Positions 9,001 to 17,739 of a stretch of 23,557 nucleotides of DNA are shown one piece after another. The translations under genes were made by a program, and so were the position numbers. Position 1 is the stretch's first letter, and every line of letters begins with the position of its first letter. The stretch is from Glomus cerebriforme (taxonomy: Eukaryota; Glomeromycota; Glomeromycetes; Glomerales; Glomeraceae): contig QKYT01000370.1 of assembly GCA_003550305.1 (NCBI GenBank), forward strand, positions 23,982 to 47,538. The letters are read 5' to 3'. Below the pieces are notes generated by a model, which was not told the origin of the DNA, ran no database searches, and was given only the letters and a program-made list of their open reading frames with translations.

Positions 9001-11722
9001 AATTACTTTATCCCACCTTTCCACATGTTCATTCTCTTCTAATTTTGTTCTGTTTTTTTCTATATTATATATCGCCGTATTTTCATCTTTTATTGCATTC
9101 TCTTCATCATTGTCTTTGATCTTCTTGTTACGAATTCTTTCATACCAATATACTTTCAAATAAAAGTCATTTAATCTACCATCATTCAATCCATATTTAA
9201 ACTCCTCAATCCGTAATCTTGTTTGTTCCCTTTCTTGGTTTACGGGAATACGATTTGTCCATATATATTCAAGAAATGGTTCTCCTTTGTTAGGAAGATA
9301 TTCTTTCTGTTTGGTTTCATCACTTATTTTGTGCCAAATTTGAACAGTGGATCTGTTAACAATAAGCTGTAAAGTTTCTGTTTCTGTTCCTTTTTTATTA
9401 TGATAAAGACAATAAGAAATTCTCTCATAATCACCCAAAACCCATGGTTCTTTCTCAGTGACTATTGGTTTAAAAGTTGGATTCATGTTTTTATCAAAAT
9501 ATATAGTATGACTTTTATCTGAATCTCCATTCGGTTTTATACCTTCGAATTTTTCTACATTTGGTACCGCAAATTTATCTAATTTTAATTTCTTTTCTTC
9601 TTTTTTCTTTTGTTTTTGTTTTGATAATTTATTGTTGACTCTCTTAAGAATTGACGTGACTTTTCCATCATCGTCGACTTGCAAAATATTTCCTGAAGTT
9701 CTAGCTAAACGACTACCAAGATTTTCTATCTTGAGAAAATCGTCTAAAATCATTGTTGTTTCAATTTCTCCAGTATTATACATGTCCCAGATTAAAAGCT
9801 TCAGGCCTTCTGGGCTGCTACCTATTATAAGTAGTTTTTCATCACTATCAATGAATTCTAATACGTAAATTTTTTCTATCTCATCAAATTTTTTTGATGC
9901 GATCTGCAACCCATTTTCCATATAAAACAATCTGTGATGAATGTAAAGTTAAATTCACTACGCTATTCGAAGACAAATGATGATAACATATAGTAACACT
10001 TACTTTATAAATTTAACCCCTCGAGTGAAACAAAGTTGTAATCTACTAACTGAAAAGGTATCATAATTATATTGATTTACGAACCAATCCTTATTTTCGA
10101 CTCTTTTTGCAGTAGTTTCTAATTCCATTTTTGCCATATCATATACTAAAAAAAGAGATATGTTTAGATTAATATATTTTTAAAATAATATTTTACTAAA
10201 TAAACATAGTGTACCATGCAGGTCACGCACGAGTGGATTTAGGATGCATGCCAATATTATTTGACACGGTGTGTCACACCCTCACATTTCATTTTCGCTA
10301 TTCTTGGACTTGAATTTATTTTATATTCACCCTTTCACCTTTACATATCATGACCATGATTCACCAAAATAATTAAATAATATTCTAGTTTTCTTACCTT
10401 CAAGTGACTGCGCGTCATTTTTGTACTGTGTGCCCAAAAAATATTTGTTATAGGTACATGAGAGTAGTCGTTTCACGCAATTCATGCAATCATCTGAATA
10501 CCAATTATCTAATTCGCGTCTAATACTTTTTGGATAATCAAATTTCTTATTTAAATTAAAAAAATCAAAACTATCATTAAATTCAAAATTATAGATACCG
10601 CGGAAATTCAATATCATGAATCTCTTTAAAGTCTTTAATTGATCATCATCATTTTCAGATTTAGATGAAGCATCTGCTGATTTATCGTCTTCTACGAAGT
10701 TACATATTCCTGAAATGCTATAAGAATAATAACAAACTACGGTATCTCCTCTTAATTCCATTTCTCCCTTTTGTTCCTTCTCTTTTAGTATAAGACGATA
10801 AATGGCAGTTCCTTTTTTCATTACTTCACTTTTAGTTTCATTGTTATTTTGATTAGCTGGGTTGCTTATTTTTTTATATTCCTTTGTACTAAGATATCCG
10901 CCTTCATAATCACATATTGTATTATTATTCATTGTTTGTCTCATATCCTCATCAACATTTATGTGAGATATAGCAATAAGAATAATATATTCATCATTAT
11001 GCCCTTGCTTTTGTATATTTGATATATCTAAAGACCATATAAATTTGTTTTCTGTAACTACGTCGGTATTTGAAGAGTTGTCGTTGATTTCAATTTTTAC
11101 ATCAGTGCTTGAATGATCATTAACGACATTGATATTCTTTATTTCAGCTTGTGGTAGTTTTGGTTTTTGAAGTCCTTTAAATGAAGGAGGAACGAAGTCC
11201 TTACTGTAAAACTTATTTATAGTAAAGTCAGTATTTATTTTAAAATATGCGATTGTTCCAAATTCATTCTGATGGTTGGAATTTTTTTGAGGAGTATCGA
11301 CCTTTTTGAATGGACGATGATCAGTGTTTTTTAATATTTTAATCCGAAGGTTTGCTTTAATTATTTAGAAATATATATTAGATAATTGATGGCTTATTAT
11401 TTTTGATCGTTATTAATTTTATGATTTATTTACCTGTATCAAACGTAACGGCAAACTTTCCATCTTGACAAATTGCAATTTGATAATCTTCGTTCTTTGA
11501 CGTAGAATCATCATTGTAAGTATAAATATCTTCTTTATCATTTAAGTCATTTTTGTTTTTATTAAATGGAAATAGACGTGATATTTTTCTGAATATATTA
11601 GATATATTAAATATATTTTCGTTATTTTCAGAAATGTCAAATTCTTCTTTTTCATCATTTGTAATAGTTATTTTAACATTATTATTATCACTAATTTTAT
11701 TTTGTTTAAATAATTCAACCAT
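6019..11722 (-). CDS. Large ion-transport-domain protein with propeller-like N-terminal half (frameshifted as sequenced)
   Basis: Exons in coding order: 11722-11434, 11354-10398, 10145-10004, 9931-8881, 8803-8398, 8235-8107, 8033-7144, 7063-7039, 6941-6842, 6764-6458, 6385-6019. Phases agree at every junction except for one extra base in the tenth exon, which gives about 1,553 residues if corrected. The first ~560 residues have repeated beta-strand phrases such as YQIAICQDGKFAVTFDT and KLLIIGSSPEGLKLLIWDM, suggesting a degenerate WD40-like propeller. A Lys-rich linker and an alpha-helical region follow. Hydrophobic helices at about 1164-1188, 1200-1217, 1238-1254, 1272-1293, 1298-1325 and 1408-1431 fit S1-S6 of an ion_trans (TRP/Ca-channel type) domain. 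The pore segment FWIGGNW is at 1391-1397. The Cys-rich tail ends CKCCKRMFN. Probable membrane cation channel; ion and gating are unknown. One donor (8106, GTTCGT) is weak. Confidence 0.8.
6746..6748 (-). other. Apparent +1 frameshift in the channel gene
   Basis: With the natural splice from 6842 to 6764 the protein reads AHTMFVLLKKSKEH and then stops. Dropping one A from the GAAATCC run gives FVLLKNPKNIKTKSNS and the frame then runs cleanly to the next donor at 6457. Exon lengths confirm this: the tenth exon has one base too many for phase continuity. An alternative acceptor at 6750-6749 (CTAAAG) would skip the extra base in frame at the cost of about six residues. Confidence 0.65.
7039..7063 (-). 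other. 25-nt micro-exon of the channel gene
   Basis: Reading straight on from the seventh exon (beyond 7144) leads to a TAA just before a good donor at 7038. Splicing GTATGG (7143) to TTTTAG (7064) instead inserts ILYLRLIS and leads in phase into NIGIYIYYVIIIF, giving a continuous S4-S5 region. Both flanking introns, 80 and 97 nt, have good sites. The predicted exon is only 25 bases long. Confidence 0.7.
10146..10397 (-). other. Unusually long intron with a GC-richer palindromic island
   Basis: This intron is 252 nt, against mostly 72-97 nt for the others of the gene. It contains a less AT-rich patch at about 10205-10285 with nested perfect inverted repeats: GACAC/GTGTC at 10263-10275 and GGTGTG-T-CACACC at 10268-10280. 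A GCATGC-containing segment lies at 10231-10240. The patch looks inserted. Confidence 0.5.
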
Positions 11723-11737
11723 TTTTTTTAAAAAAAA
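11720..11737 (-). promoter_or_regulatory. T-tract/A-tract start context of the channel gene
   Basis: On the minus strand eight T are followed by eight A and the ATG begins with the last A. A similar T-run plus A-run directly abuts the ATG of the BTB-TLDc gene and, in a longer A-T-A form, that of PIG-F. An A-rich leader is a favourable start context in many fungi and supports these start choices. Confidence 0.5.
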
Positions 11738-11741
11738 TTAA

Positions 11742-11779
11742 ATTGAGGAATAAAAATAAAATTGAGGAATAAGAATTTA
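11742..11779. repeat. Short tandem repeat upstream of the channel gene
   Basis: ATTGAGGAATAA is repeated at 11742-11753 and 11761-11772, period 19, in the 5' flank of the channel gene. Only two units are visible; function is unknown. Confidence 0.55.
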
Positions 11780-12211
11780 TATATAAATAATAGAATTAAA
11801 AAATTGCTGCGGTCAGTGGCGATAATAATTAAACCGAAATCGAAAACAAGACAATAAAAAAATTCAAATAAGGTAATTAATGAAAGGAAATACAATTATT
11901 CATTCTTTAAATAAGATATTTAAAAATTTTGTAAATATTTAGAGAATGACAAAATTTTTATTACTTTTTGTGTAAACAATTTAATTGTATTTTACCAAAA
12001 ATGATCGATTTTGTCTCACGTTGCGGCGCAGCATGGATAAAAAAACTGATAAAATAGCCTAAAAAGGCGAGAGAACAATTAGTTATTTTTAGAAATTATT
12101 GTAGCATTCATTATTTTATATTTAGTTCGATTGTTCGATTCTAGAAACGAGGTTGAATGAGTTGGTTACCTTGTACACTAAGAAAAAACGTTAATTTTTC
12201 TACAACGAAAT

Positions 12212-12242
12212 GTTTCGGCATCCGGCATATAGTGGCCGAAAC
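12212..12242. repeat. Perfect hairpin GTTTCGGC/GCCGAAAC
   Basis: Eight-base perfect arms at 12212-12219 and 12235-12242 enclose a 15-base loop. The patch is richer in G and C than the surrounding DNA. It could be part of a small non-autonomous element, but no flanking target-site duplication was recognised. Confidence 0.5.
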
Positions 12243-12892
12243 CCGGTGTCGAAATTCTAAATTCCAATCCTAATACCGGATTTCCAAATATAAAGCCAAA
12301 ATTGCGAAAATTTCTTAAGAAAAAAAAATGCATATTACGGAAACATATTATTTACGGCATATGTCAATTGTCAAAATGCTGAAATACTGCTGAAATACCG
12401 TATATTTGGATTTTGTCAAATAAAAATTAATTCCGGAATCCAAACATATTTCGACTTAACCGATTTTTCTATCAAATTATGATAAACTTATCCTTTGCTT
12501 TATATCTGGAAATAATATAATAGCGATAGAAGAGTACATCTTTAATGACCTGTCAGATTTTGAAATGATAATTTATAGATGTTCTAGCCCAAACTCCAAA
12601 CTTGGAAAAATCTTATATCCGAAAGTTTGAGATGTTGAAACATTTAAAATTTATTGGGTATGGTTAAATTTCGGTCATATTGATTGTGGTTACGTTTGTG
12701 CTACATTGCTACATTTTTTTAAGGCAGGTTAGGCGATCATACTTTTGCAATTTATTTATATTTGTCCTGGACCGATCGGACCGATTTTAACCGATTACAT
12801 ATTTATTTATATAAACAAATCTACTTAAAACTCGAACAATTTAAGACTTGTTCCTGAATTTTTTTTTAATTATTAATATGTTGCACTTTAAT

Positions 12893-12934
12893 ATGAGGTG
12901 TTAACCTCAACTCTATCCTAAGAAAAAATATAAA
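12893..12934 (+). repeat. Inverted-repeat arm (left)
   Basis: ATGAGGTGTTAACCT at 12893-12907 is the exact reverse complement of 15968-15982. The following AAGAAAAAATATAAA (12920-12934) matches the reverse complement of 15954-15967 with one A of length difference, after a 12-base insertion in this arm. The pair brackets about 3 kb that includes the first small-ORF unit. Confidence 0.6.
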
Positions 12935-13091
12935 TGTTCCAAACCCCTTTATATATATTTAAATAGTTCACGTTAAAAACAATTTTATTTTGTCTGAAAT
13001 TTCAGTATTAAGTATATACTGTATACTGTATTTGTGACGGTCTGACGGATCAGGCGTGAACAATTAGTAATACCAAAGGGAAAGATCTGAT

Positions 13092-13105
13092 TCATCACGT
13101 GATGA
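13092..13105. promoter_or_regulatory. 14-bp perfect palindrome with CACGTG core
   Basis: TCATCACGTGATGA is a perfect palindrome centred on an E-box-like CACGTG. Such cores are bound by bHLH factors in fungi, but no gene starts within 1 kb on either side, so a regulatory role is only possible. Confidence 0.3.
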
Positions 13106-14495
13106 CAATCACATGACGTATATTATCTGCAATATCCGCCAATAATTTTTTTTCCACAGTAGGAGAAATGGAGGAAATAATTAAGTTTGGGGAAAAATCA
13201 ATTATTAATTTATATACTATTTAAATATTTTTAAATAAATAAAAAGGTAAAATGACTGGATCATTAGTTTCCGACTGTTATTTAAAAGTTTCAAATAATT
13301 TCCGGTACCATTGTAATTTCGAACAATAGATTAAAGAGACTCCACAAAATTTGTTATAATTTTGCCATTTTGAATTAATTAATGTTTAGTCTAATTTATT
13401 AACATATATACAGTATAAAAGACAACAACATAATATAAACTTTTGTAAGATTCAAATTAAAAAAAAAGCAATACCACATCATACTGTATATGATAACTAA
13501 AAAGACAACAAAATCCTTGATAGTTACATTTTCACTTACAGTATCACCTTTATCAAAAATCAATAAAATTTCACGTGTTACAAAACTCAATTTCTGATGT
13601 TACGCGAACCGAAAATAAAATTATCTTTATTTACAGTATTTCAATGTACAGATTATTTGCATTAATATGAAGGCTTTTAAAATAGTAATTCTGCATGAAT
13701 TTTAAATCAAGATTAGACTGCCCTTATAAAAATTGTGTCGATTTTCTGAACACATATATAATAGTTATAACATATTTTTTGATTATTTTTGATCATCATA
13801 ATTAATATCTACGAATAATTAGGATTTATGGATTACGTTTGTGTAATTTCTGATATGTTAAATTTTTTTAAACCCATTTCCTTGTATTTAAATTGATTTA
13901 ACCAATTATATTTATCAATTTAATATTTTCTCAATTTCCGATATAAAAATCTTCATTCACTAATATTTCCCATCGATTTGTCCAGATTTAAAATTTTAAA
14001 TGCTTTTCTAATGTTGTTTATCCAGTAAACCAGATATTTATTTTAGTTAATGTCATCTTTAGTTAGAACAATTGCATGAAATCTACAAAATATTATTAAC
14101 TTTGGCAGAATTTGATTAAGGTGATATAAAATATTGCTAGTAATAAAATTTTTCTTTTTAACCTATATTCTTAAACTTTTTTATTAGTATAAGAACTTTT
14201 TTTTTCAAATTTAAATAACAAAAAAAAAATCTTTTATATACTATTTAGCTATTCTATTGAAAGTCTCTTCAGAGTAGAAATCGGCCTCTCTTGAACCTAT
14301 ATATATTGCATACTGATTTTGAATAAATATTAATGTATATTATATTTATTTTTTTAAAAAGTAGTTACGTTGCCGCAGTAAAATTAGATGATAGCATATT
14401 TACTTGTTCGGCAAGAATTTTTTCACTCCATAAAAAAAATGAGAGGACCTATGACATTGCAAAATATTAATTCGTAAAAAATAAATAAGATCACC

Positions 14496-14525
14496 GGATC
14501 ATTTGTTTGTTGTGTCAGATGATCC
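14496..14525. promoter_or_regulatory. Dyad upstream element, copy 1
   Basis: GGATCATTTG at 14496-14505 faces CAGATGATCC at 14516-14525, an inverted repeat matching at 9 of 10 positions around a 10-base spacer. Nearly the same 29-30 bases recur at 17242-17270 and 15605-15633. In copies 1 and 2 the element is followed by AATCTTGTA(G/A)AAC, a CCAAT box, a TATA box and a short ORF in the same order. It is a good candidate for a dimeric factor site. Confidence 0.55.
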
Positions 14526-14600
14526 ATTTTTGATAATCTTGTAGAACGTCTTGGCAAAAATTTATAACCTGTTTTGAACGTGTACAATATTAATTCACTG

Positions 14601-14648
14601 ATTGGTTAGGATGCTTCAATATCAACATTTACAGATTAATATAAAAGG
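14601..14648 (+). promoter_or_regulatory. CCAAT box and TATA box of small-ORF unit 1
   Basis: ATTGG (reverse CCAAT) at 14601-14605 sits in the phrase TTCACTGATTGGT, identical in the second unit. TATAAAAGG at 14640-14648 lies 72 bases before the ATG. Both boxes, their spacing and their flanks are shared with the copy at 17366-17404, which supports a real core promoter rather than chance AT-rich matches. Confidence 0.65.
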
Positions 14649-14711
14649 CGCCAAAATGCGAGAAATTTCTATTCTTTGGGAAGAACACCAAAAAAAAAAT
14701 AAAATAAAAAG

Positions 14712-14969
14712 ATGACCAATTTTTTCAAAAACATATGCACTCTTTGTCTCTTTGGCCTTGGATTCTATGCAATCCATAAAAACAACAAAGTGGAACTCTC
14801 TCTTAATTTAAGAGTTCTCGAACTCACACTTAGATCGATTCCTACAGAAGGAGGTTATAGGATAGATAATTATCCAGGTATGGTCGTATGGAAATGTCAC
14901 ACACTCTTTAGAATGAATTTTTTACATCCTTTTTTTCCCATAAATATAGTATATGCACGAAATTTATAA
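14712..14969 (+). CDS. Small hypothetical protein with signal-peptide-like N-terminus (unit 1)
   Basis: 85 codons beginning MTNFFKNICTLCLFGLGFYA. The short basic/polar start followed by a hydrophobic core at residues 8-20 resembles a secretion signal or a short membrane anchor. The next part, IHKNNKVELSLNLR, is conserved with the second copy at 17459 (about 34 of 48 aligned residues identical), whereas the last 30 codons have no intact counterpart there. A GTATGG at 14878 after the codons for NYPG could be a splice donor, so the true C-terminus is uncertain. A full promoter lies upstream and an AATAAA-containing 3' region downstream. I do not recognise the family. Secretion or membrane insertion is inferred from hydropathy only. 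Confidence 0.5.
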   Translation: MTNFFKNICTLCLFGLGFYAIHKNNKVELSLNLRVLELTLRSIPTEGGYRIDNYPGMVVWKCHTLFRMNFLHPFFPINIVYARNL

Positions 14970-15069
14970 CTTCAAATCAAACGATAAATATTAAGAAAAA
15001 CTTAATAGATTTGATAGACAGCAATAGATTTAAACATATTTTCCCTTATTTTGAGTCATTTAGTCCTTT

Positions 15070-15187
15070 CTTCTTCCCATTTATCTTGTTCTTTTGGTGT
15101 TTCTATGTTTTTCTGCTCCTGTTCTTCCCCATTGTCCTTTTGATGTCCTCTGCTCCTATTCTTTCCCATTGTTCTTTTGGTATTCCT
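15070..15187 (+). repeat. Pyrimidine-rich internal repeats in the 3' region of unit 1
   Basis: Two adjacent units of about 37 bases (15113-15149 and 15150-15187) share CTGCTCCT(G/A)TTCTT followed by CCCATTGT(C/T)CTTTTG. A weaker third relative begins near 15070. The second small-ORF unit has the same sequence once at about 17998-18034. The region lies after the ORF stop and probably belongs to the transcript's 3' part. Confidence 0.65.
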
Positions 15188-15384
15188 GTTCAATTTAAAG
15201 TTCTGTGGCTATCTCTTAATTTGCTGGCAAGAATGCCAGTGTCACAAATTAAGTGATAACCTTTTTCATTTCCTTTGAATGTTTCTTGGGTTTTCTTGAG
15301 TCCTGTATTTTGTAGAGCTTAATACGGGGTTAAACGTTCTTCTCCATTTCCTTTGTCCTTTTAGTCTTCCTTGGTCTGTATTTA

Positions 15385-15405
15385 TGTAATATAATAAATA
15401 AATTT
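15385..15405 (+). terminator. Probable polyadenylation signal of unit 1
   Basis: TATTTATGTAAT followed by AATAAATAAA is present here and, almost unchanged, at the end of the second unit (18128-18156). AATAAA is the standard fungal/animal cleavage signal. Conservation at the same relative place in both copies supports a shared 3' end. Confidence 0.5.
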
Positions 15406-15604
15406 TGTTGGTCTTGTTTCGTAATCCAATTTTGAAAAATTGATTTTAAAAATAAAATGTTCTGCAAAACTCAAAACTTTTTTGGGAATTAAAACGTCAA
15501 TGATTTCCATCGTTAATTCCGGCCGAAAATTATAATTTCAGCCAGAGTTAATATGTTTTAAAGAACTGATTAGGAAATTCCGTAGCTAGTTCATAAGAAT
15601 GACC

Positions 15605-15714
15605 AGACCATTTGTTTATGTGTCAAATGATCCATTAATGTTGCATCTCGTAATCTTGTAGAACATATTACAAAAAAAAAAGTATTTCCTGATTTAATTG
15701 TGCAATATAATTGT
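15605..15714 (+). promoter_or_regulatory. Third, orphan copy of the dyad upstream element
   Basis: From the dyad element (15605-15633) through GTAATCTTGTAGAACATATTA to GTGCAATATAATT the sequence follows the upstream part of the two small-ORF units. It then diverges before the ATTGG and TATA boxes, and no related ORF follows. It is a truncated or degraded copy, or a free-standing regulatory site. Confidence 0.55.
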
Positions 15715-15953
15715 TAGCAGGCATGAATACAAAAAATAAATAAATACAATAAAAATTTTATGGTTTCATCATAAAAGTTTTTTGTTCTTTTGTTTAAAGA
15801 TGGGTTCTTTTGTTTTTTTTTTTTGTGAAATTAATAAACGATATTTTTTTTGTTTGTAAATTATCAATATTTGTGAATCTCCGCATAGTATCGCATAATC
15901 CTAATGACTGACACAATAATTATATATATGCTGCAGTTTCGAGGAATTGTTTT

Positions 15954-15982
15954 TTTATATTTTTCTTAGGTTAACACCTCAT
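15954..15982 (-). repeat. Inverted-repeat arm (right)
   Basis: AGGTTAACACCTCAT at 15968-15982 is the exact reverse complement of 12893-12907, preceded by TTTATATTTTTCTT that matches the continuation of the left arm. Weaker similarity seems to extend further towards 15910. The pair may be two insertions of one dispersed repeat in opposite orientation. Confidence 0.6.
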
Positions 15983-16452
15983 AATAATGCTCCCGGATTT
16001 GGAATATGGACATTCGATGTCCTAATTCTGATTACATCCCAAAGTATACTCAGATTTGGACATCCTAGGTTTTAAATTTGATAAATGATTGTTTCAGTAT
16101 TGTCTTTTGTGTATGTCCATTATTAACCATATATATCCCAGCAGAACTTGATCATAACCTTGGGATATCCCATGGAATTTGTAGTAATATTAAAGTAAAT
16201 AATGCCGTAAAATCAGTAACTAATATTATCGGTGAAAAATGACTTTTTATATGAACATTCTATCATAAACACTATCATAACCAATTTAATATTTTAAGTA
16301 ATAATAATTTTTTTTTTTTTAGTGAATTAAAATATTTAATTAAGGAAAATTGTTATTTATTCAGTAAAATAAGCATGAAAATTAATACTTAACAAAATAT
16401 AATGTGATATTAATATTTTAGTACGTGGGTTATTTTACACAGGATCAGTTAT

Positions 16453-16480
16453 AAATTTTGCCACAGACGTAGCAAAATTT
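16453..16480. repeat. Hairpin AAATTTTGC/GCAAAATTT
   Basis: Nine-base perfect arms at 16453-16461 and 16472-16480 around a 10-base loop. There is no adjacent gene end to make it a plausible terminator, so it is recorded as structure only. Confidence 0.4.
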
Positions 16481-17241
16481 CAACCAATCATTCATTAACC
16501 ATGTGAAAATAAGTGATATTGCACTATTACCATCGAATTAATAATGGATAATATGGTGGTTCGCAAATGAATTCCGAAACTTTTTGTGGTGGTTCATTGT
16601 TCATCTTTTTTAATATAAATTACGCATTTGATGGCACAGTAAATCTAAAATTCAAGAAACTTTATTCCATTTATTCGGTTTACCCCATCTCGTGTACGTT
16701 AATATTATATTTTTAGACATATTCTCAAACAAATTAACATCGATGTTACCAAATAACAAATACAACTTTTTATATGTACAGTATAAATAAACTTTCAAAT
16801 TGAATTTTATAAATTATTTATTCAGTATGTAAGAAATTAAATATTTTTTCATAAAAGAACTTTTAAATGTATTATACCATTTTATAAAGATGACTTCTAC
16901 AATTTTTGGAAATATTACGTGAGATAAATTTATTTTTATGAAAAAATATTTAACAAGGGCTACGCAGTAAATTGAGTTTGGAAATCGTCCAAAATATGCA
17001 GAAAATTTGGTACAAAAATTTGTTAAATATCAACCTACATGATATAATACCAATCATGTCTTGAATTTGTAAATATTTCTTTTTTTGTGACAAAAAAACT
17101 TATTTAATGTATGGAAAGAGACAAAGGTACACGAATTTATAAGGAAATTAGATTTTAAAAATGGCTACTCTAAAAAAAAAGTTATTTAAATTTCGTTTTG
17201 TTGTAATACTAACGGTATTCCGTTGTTCAATCGATATATAC

Positions 17242-17270
17242 AGATCATTTGTTGATGTGTCAGATGATCC
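17242..17270. promoter_or_regulatory. Dyad upstream element, copy 2
   Basis: AGATCATTTG faces CAGATGATCC, with spacer TTGATGTGT. The element differs from copy 1 by few bases and is followed by the same AATCTTGTAAAAC phrase, then AATATTAATTCACTGATTGG. Its conservation beside the coding part of a duplicated unit suggests that it matters for expression. Confidence 0.55.
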
Positions 17271-17365
17271 ATTTGTGTTGAATTTTAATAATCTTGTAAA
17301 ACATCTTGGCAAAAAATTTATTTATGTTACAACCTGTTTCGAACGTGCGCAATATTAATTCACTG

Positions 17366-17404
17366 ATTGGTATGCATCATGAATACCAACATTAATATAA
17401 AAAG
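17366..17404 (+). promoter_or_regulatory. CCAAT box and TATA box of small-ORF unit 2
   Basis: ATTGG at 17366-17370 and TATAAAAAG at 17396-17404, in the same order and near the same spacing as in unit 1, with the ATG 63 bases after the TATA box. Confidence 0.6.
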
Positions 17405-17458
17405 TGCTAAAGTGCGGGAATTTTCTATTCTTTGGGAACGAACAACTAAATCCAAAAG

Positions 17459-17608
17459 ATGACTACTAGTTTCAAAAACATACTCACACTTTGTATTTTT
17501 GGCCTTGGGTTCTATGCGATCCACAAAAACAATAAAATGGAGCTTGCTCTTAACTTAAGAGACTTTGAAATCATACTCAGAACAATTCCTCTATCAGAAG
17601 GAGATTAG
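17459..17608 (+). CDS. Small hypothetical protein, shortened copy (unit 2)
   Basis: 49 codons starting MTTSFKNILTLCIFGLGFYA and stopping at TAG 17606-17608. It aligns with the 14712 protein over its whole length, with about 14 differences, several of them conservative (Leu/Ile, Val/Met, Ser/Ala, Ser/Thr). The stop falls where unit 1 continues for about 36 residues. Beyond the stop, DNA similarity to unit 1 resumes up to a shared GGAATTTATAAC-like phrase near 17690-17700. It is therefore either a truncated pseudogene or evidence that only the first ~48 residues are the real protein. The hydrophobic core and the IHKNNK motif are preserved. The family is unknown; it may be secreted or membrane-anchored. 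Confidence 0.45.
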   Translation: MTTSFKNILTLCIFGLGFYAIHKNNKMELALNLRDFEIILRTIPLSEGD

Positions 17609-17739
17609 ATCGAGTGTGAATTTTCAGTGTCACTCTCTCCATAAAATGAATTTTTTTTACATTCCATCCGTAAATATTGTATATACACGGAATTTATAAC
17701 GGCCAAAAAGAAAATTATTACGGAATAAATTTTTAAATA

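Larger units (their letters stand above)
11773..14495. other. Gene-free, repeat-bearing stretch
   Basis: No defensible coding region. Visible structure includes a hairpin with stem GTTTCGGC/GCCGAAAC at 12212-12242 within a locally GC-richer patch (12205-12300), the inverted repeat arm at 12893-12934, and a 14-bp palindrome TCATCACGTGATGA at 13092-13105. The stretch separates the channel gene from the first small-ORF unit and probably includes the channel promoter at its left end. Confidence 0.5.
15715..17241. other. Gene-free stretch between the two small-ORF units
   Basis: No defensible gene. It contains T-rich runs at 15780-15860, the right inverted-repeat arm at 15954-15982 and a hairpin AAATTTTGC/GCAAAATTT at 16453-16480. 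The rest is AT-rich spacer with many stops in all frames. Confidence 0.5.

Noticed and set aside
9632..9868. Plus-strand ORF of 78 codons
   Set aside because: Antisense to the propeller-like fourth exon of the channel gene.
11553..11741. Plus-strand ORF of 62 codons
   Set aside because: Antisense to the first channel exon and dominated by Leu/Ile/Phe/Ser from reversed Asn/Lys/Glu codons.
13399..13590. Minus-strand hydrophobic 63-codon ORF
   Set aside because: Hydrophobic content is expected from T-rich DNA; no conserved flank, promoter or homologue visible.
15011..15256. 81-codon Phe/Pro/Leu-rich ORF downstream of small-ORF unit 1
   Set aside because: It translates the pyrimidine-rich 3' repeats; the corresponding frame is not kept in unit 2.
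17161..17358. 65-codon ORF over the promoter of unit 2
   Set aside because: It covers the dyad element and AATATT phrases shared with unit 1, where the same frame is not open; promoter DNA read as protein.
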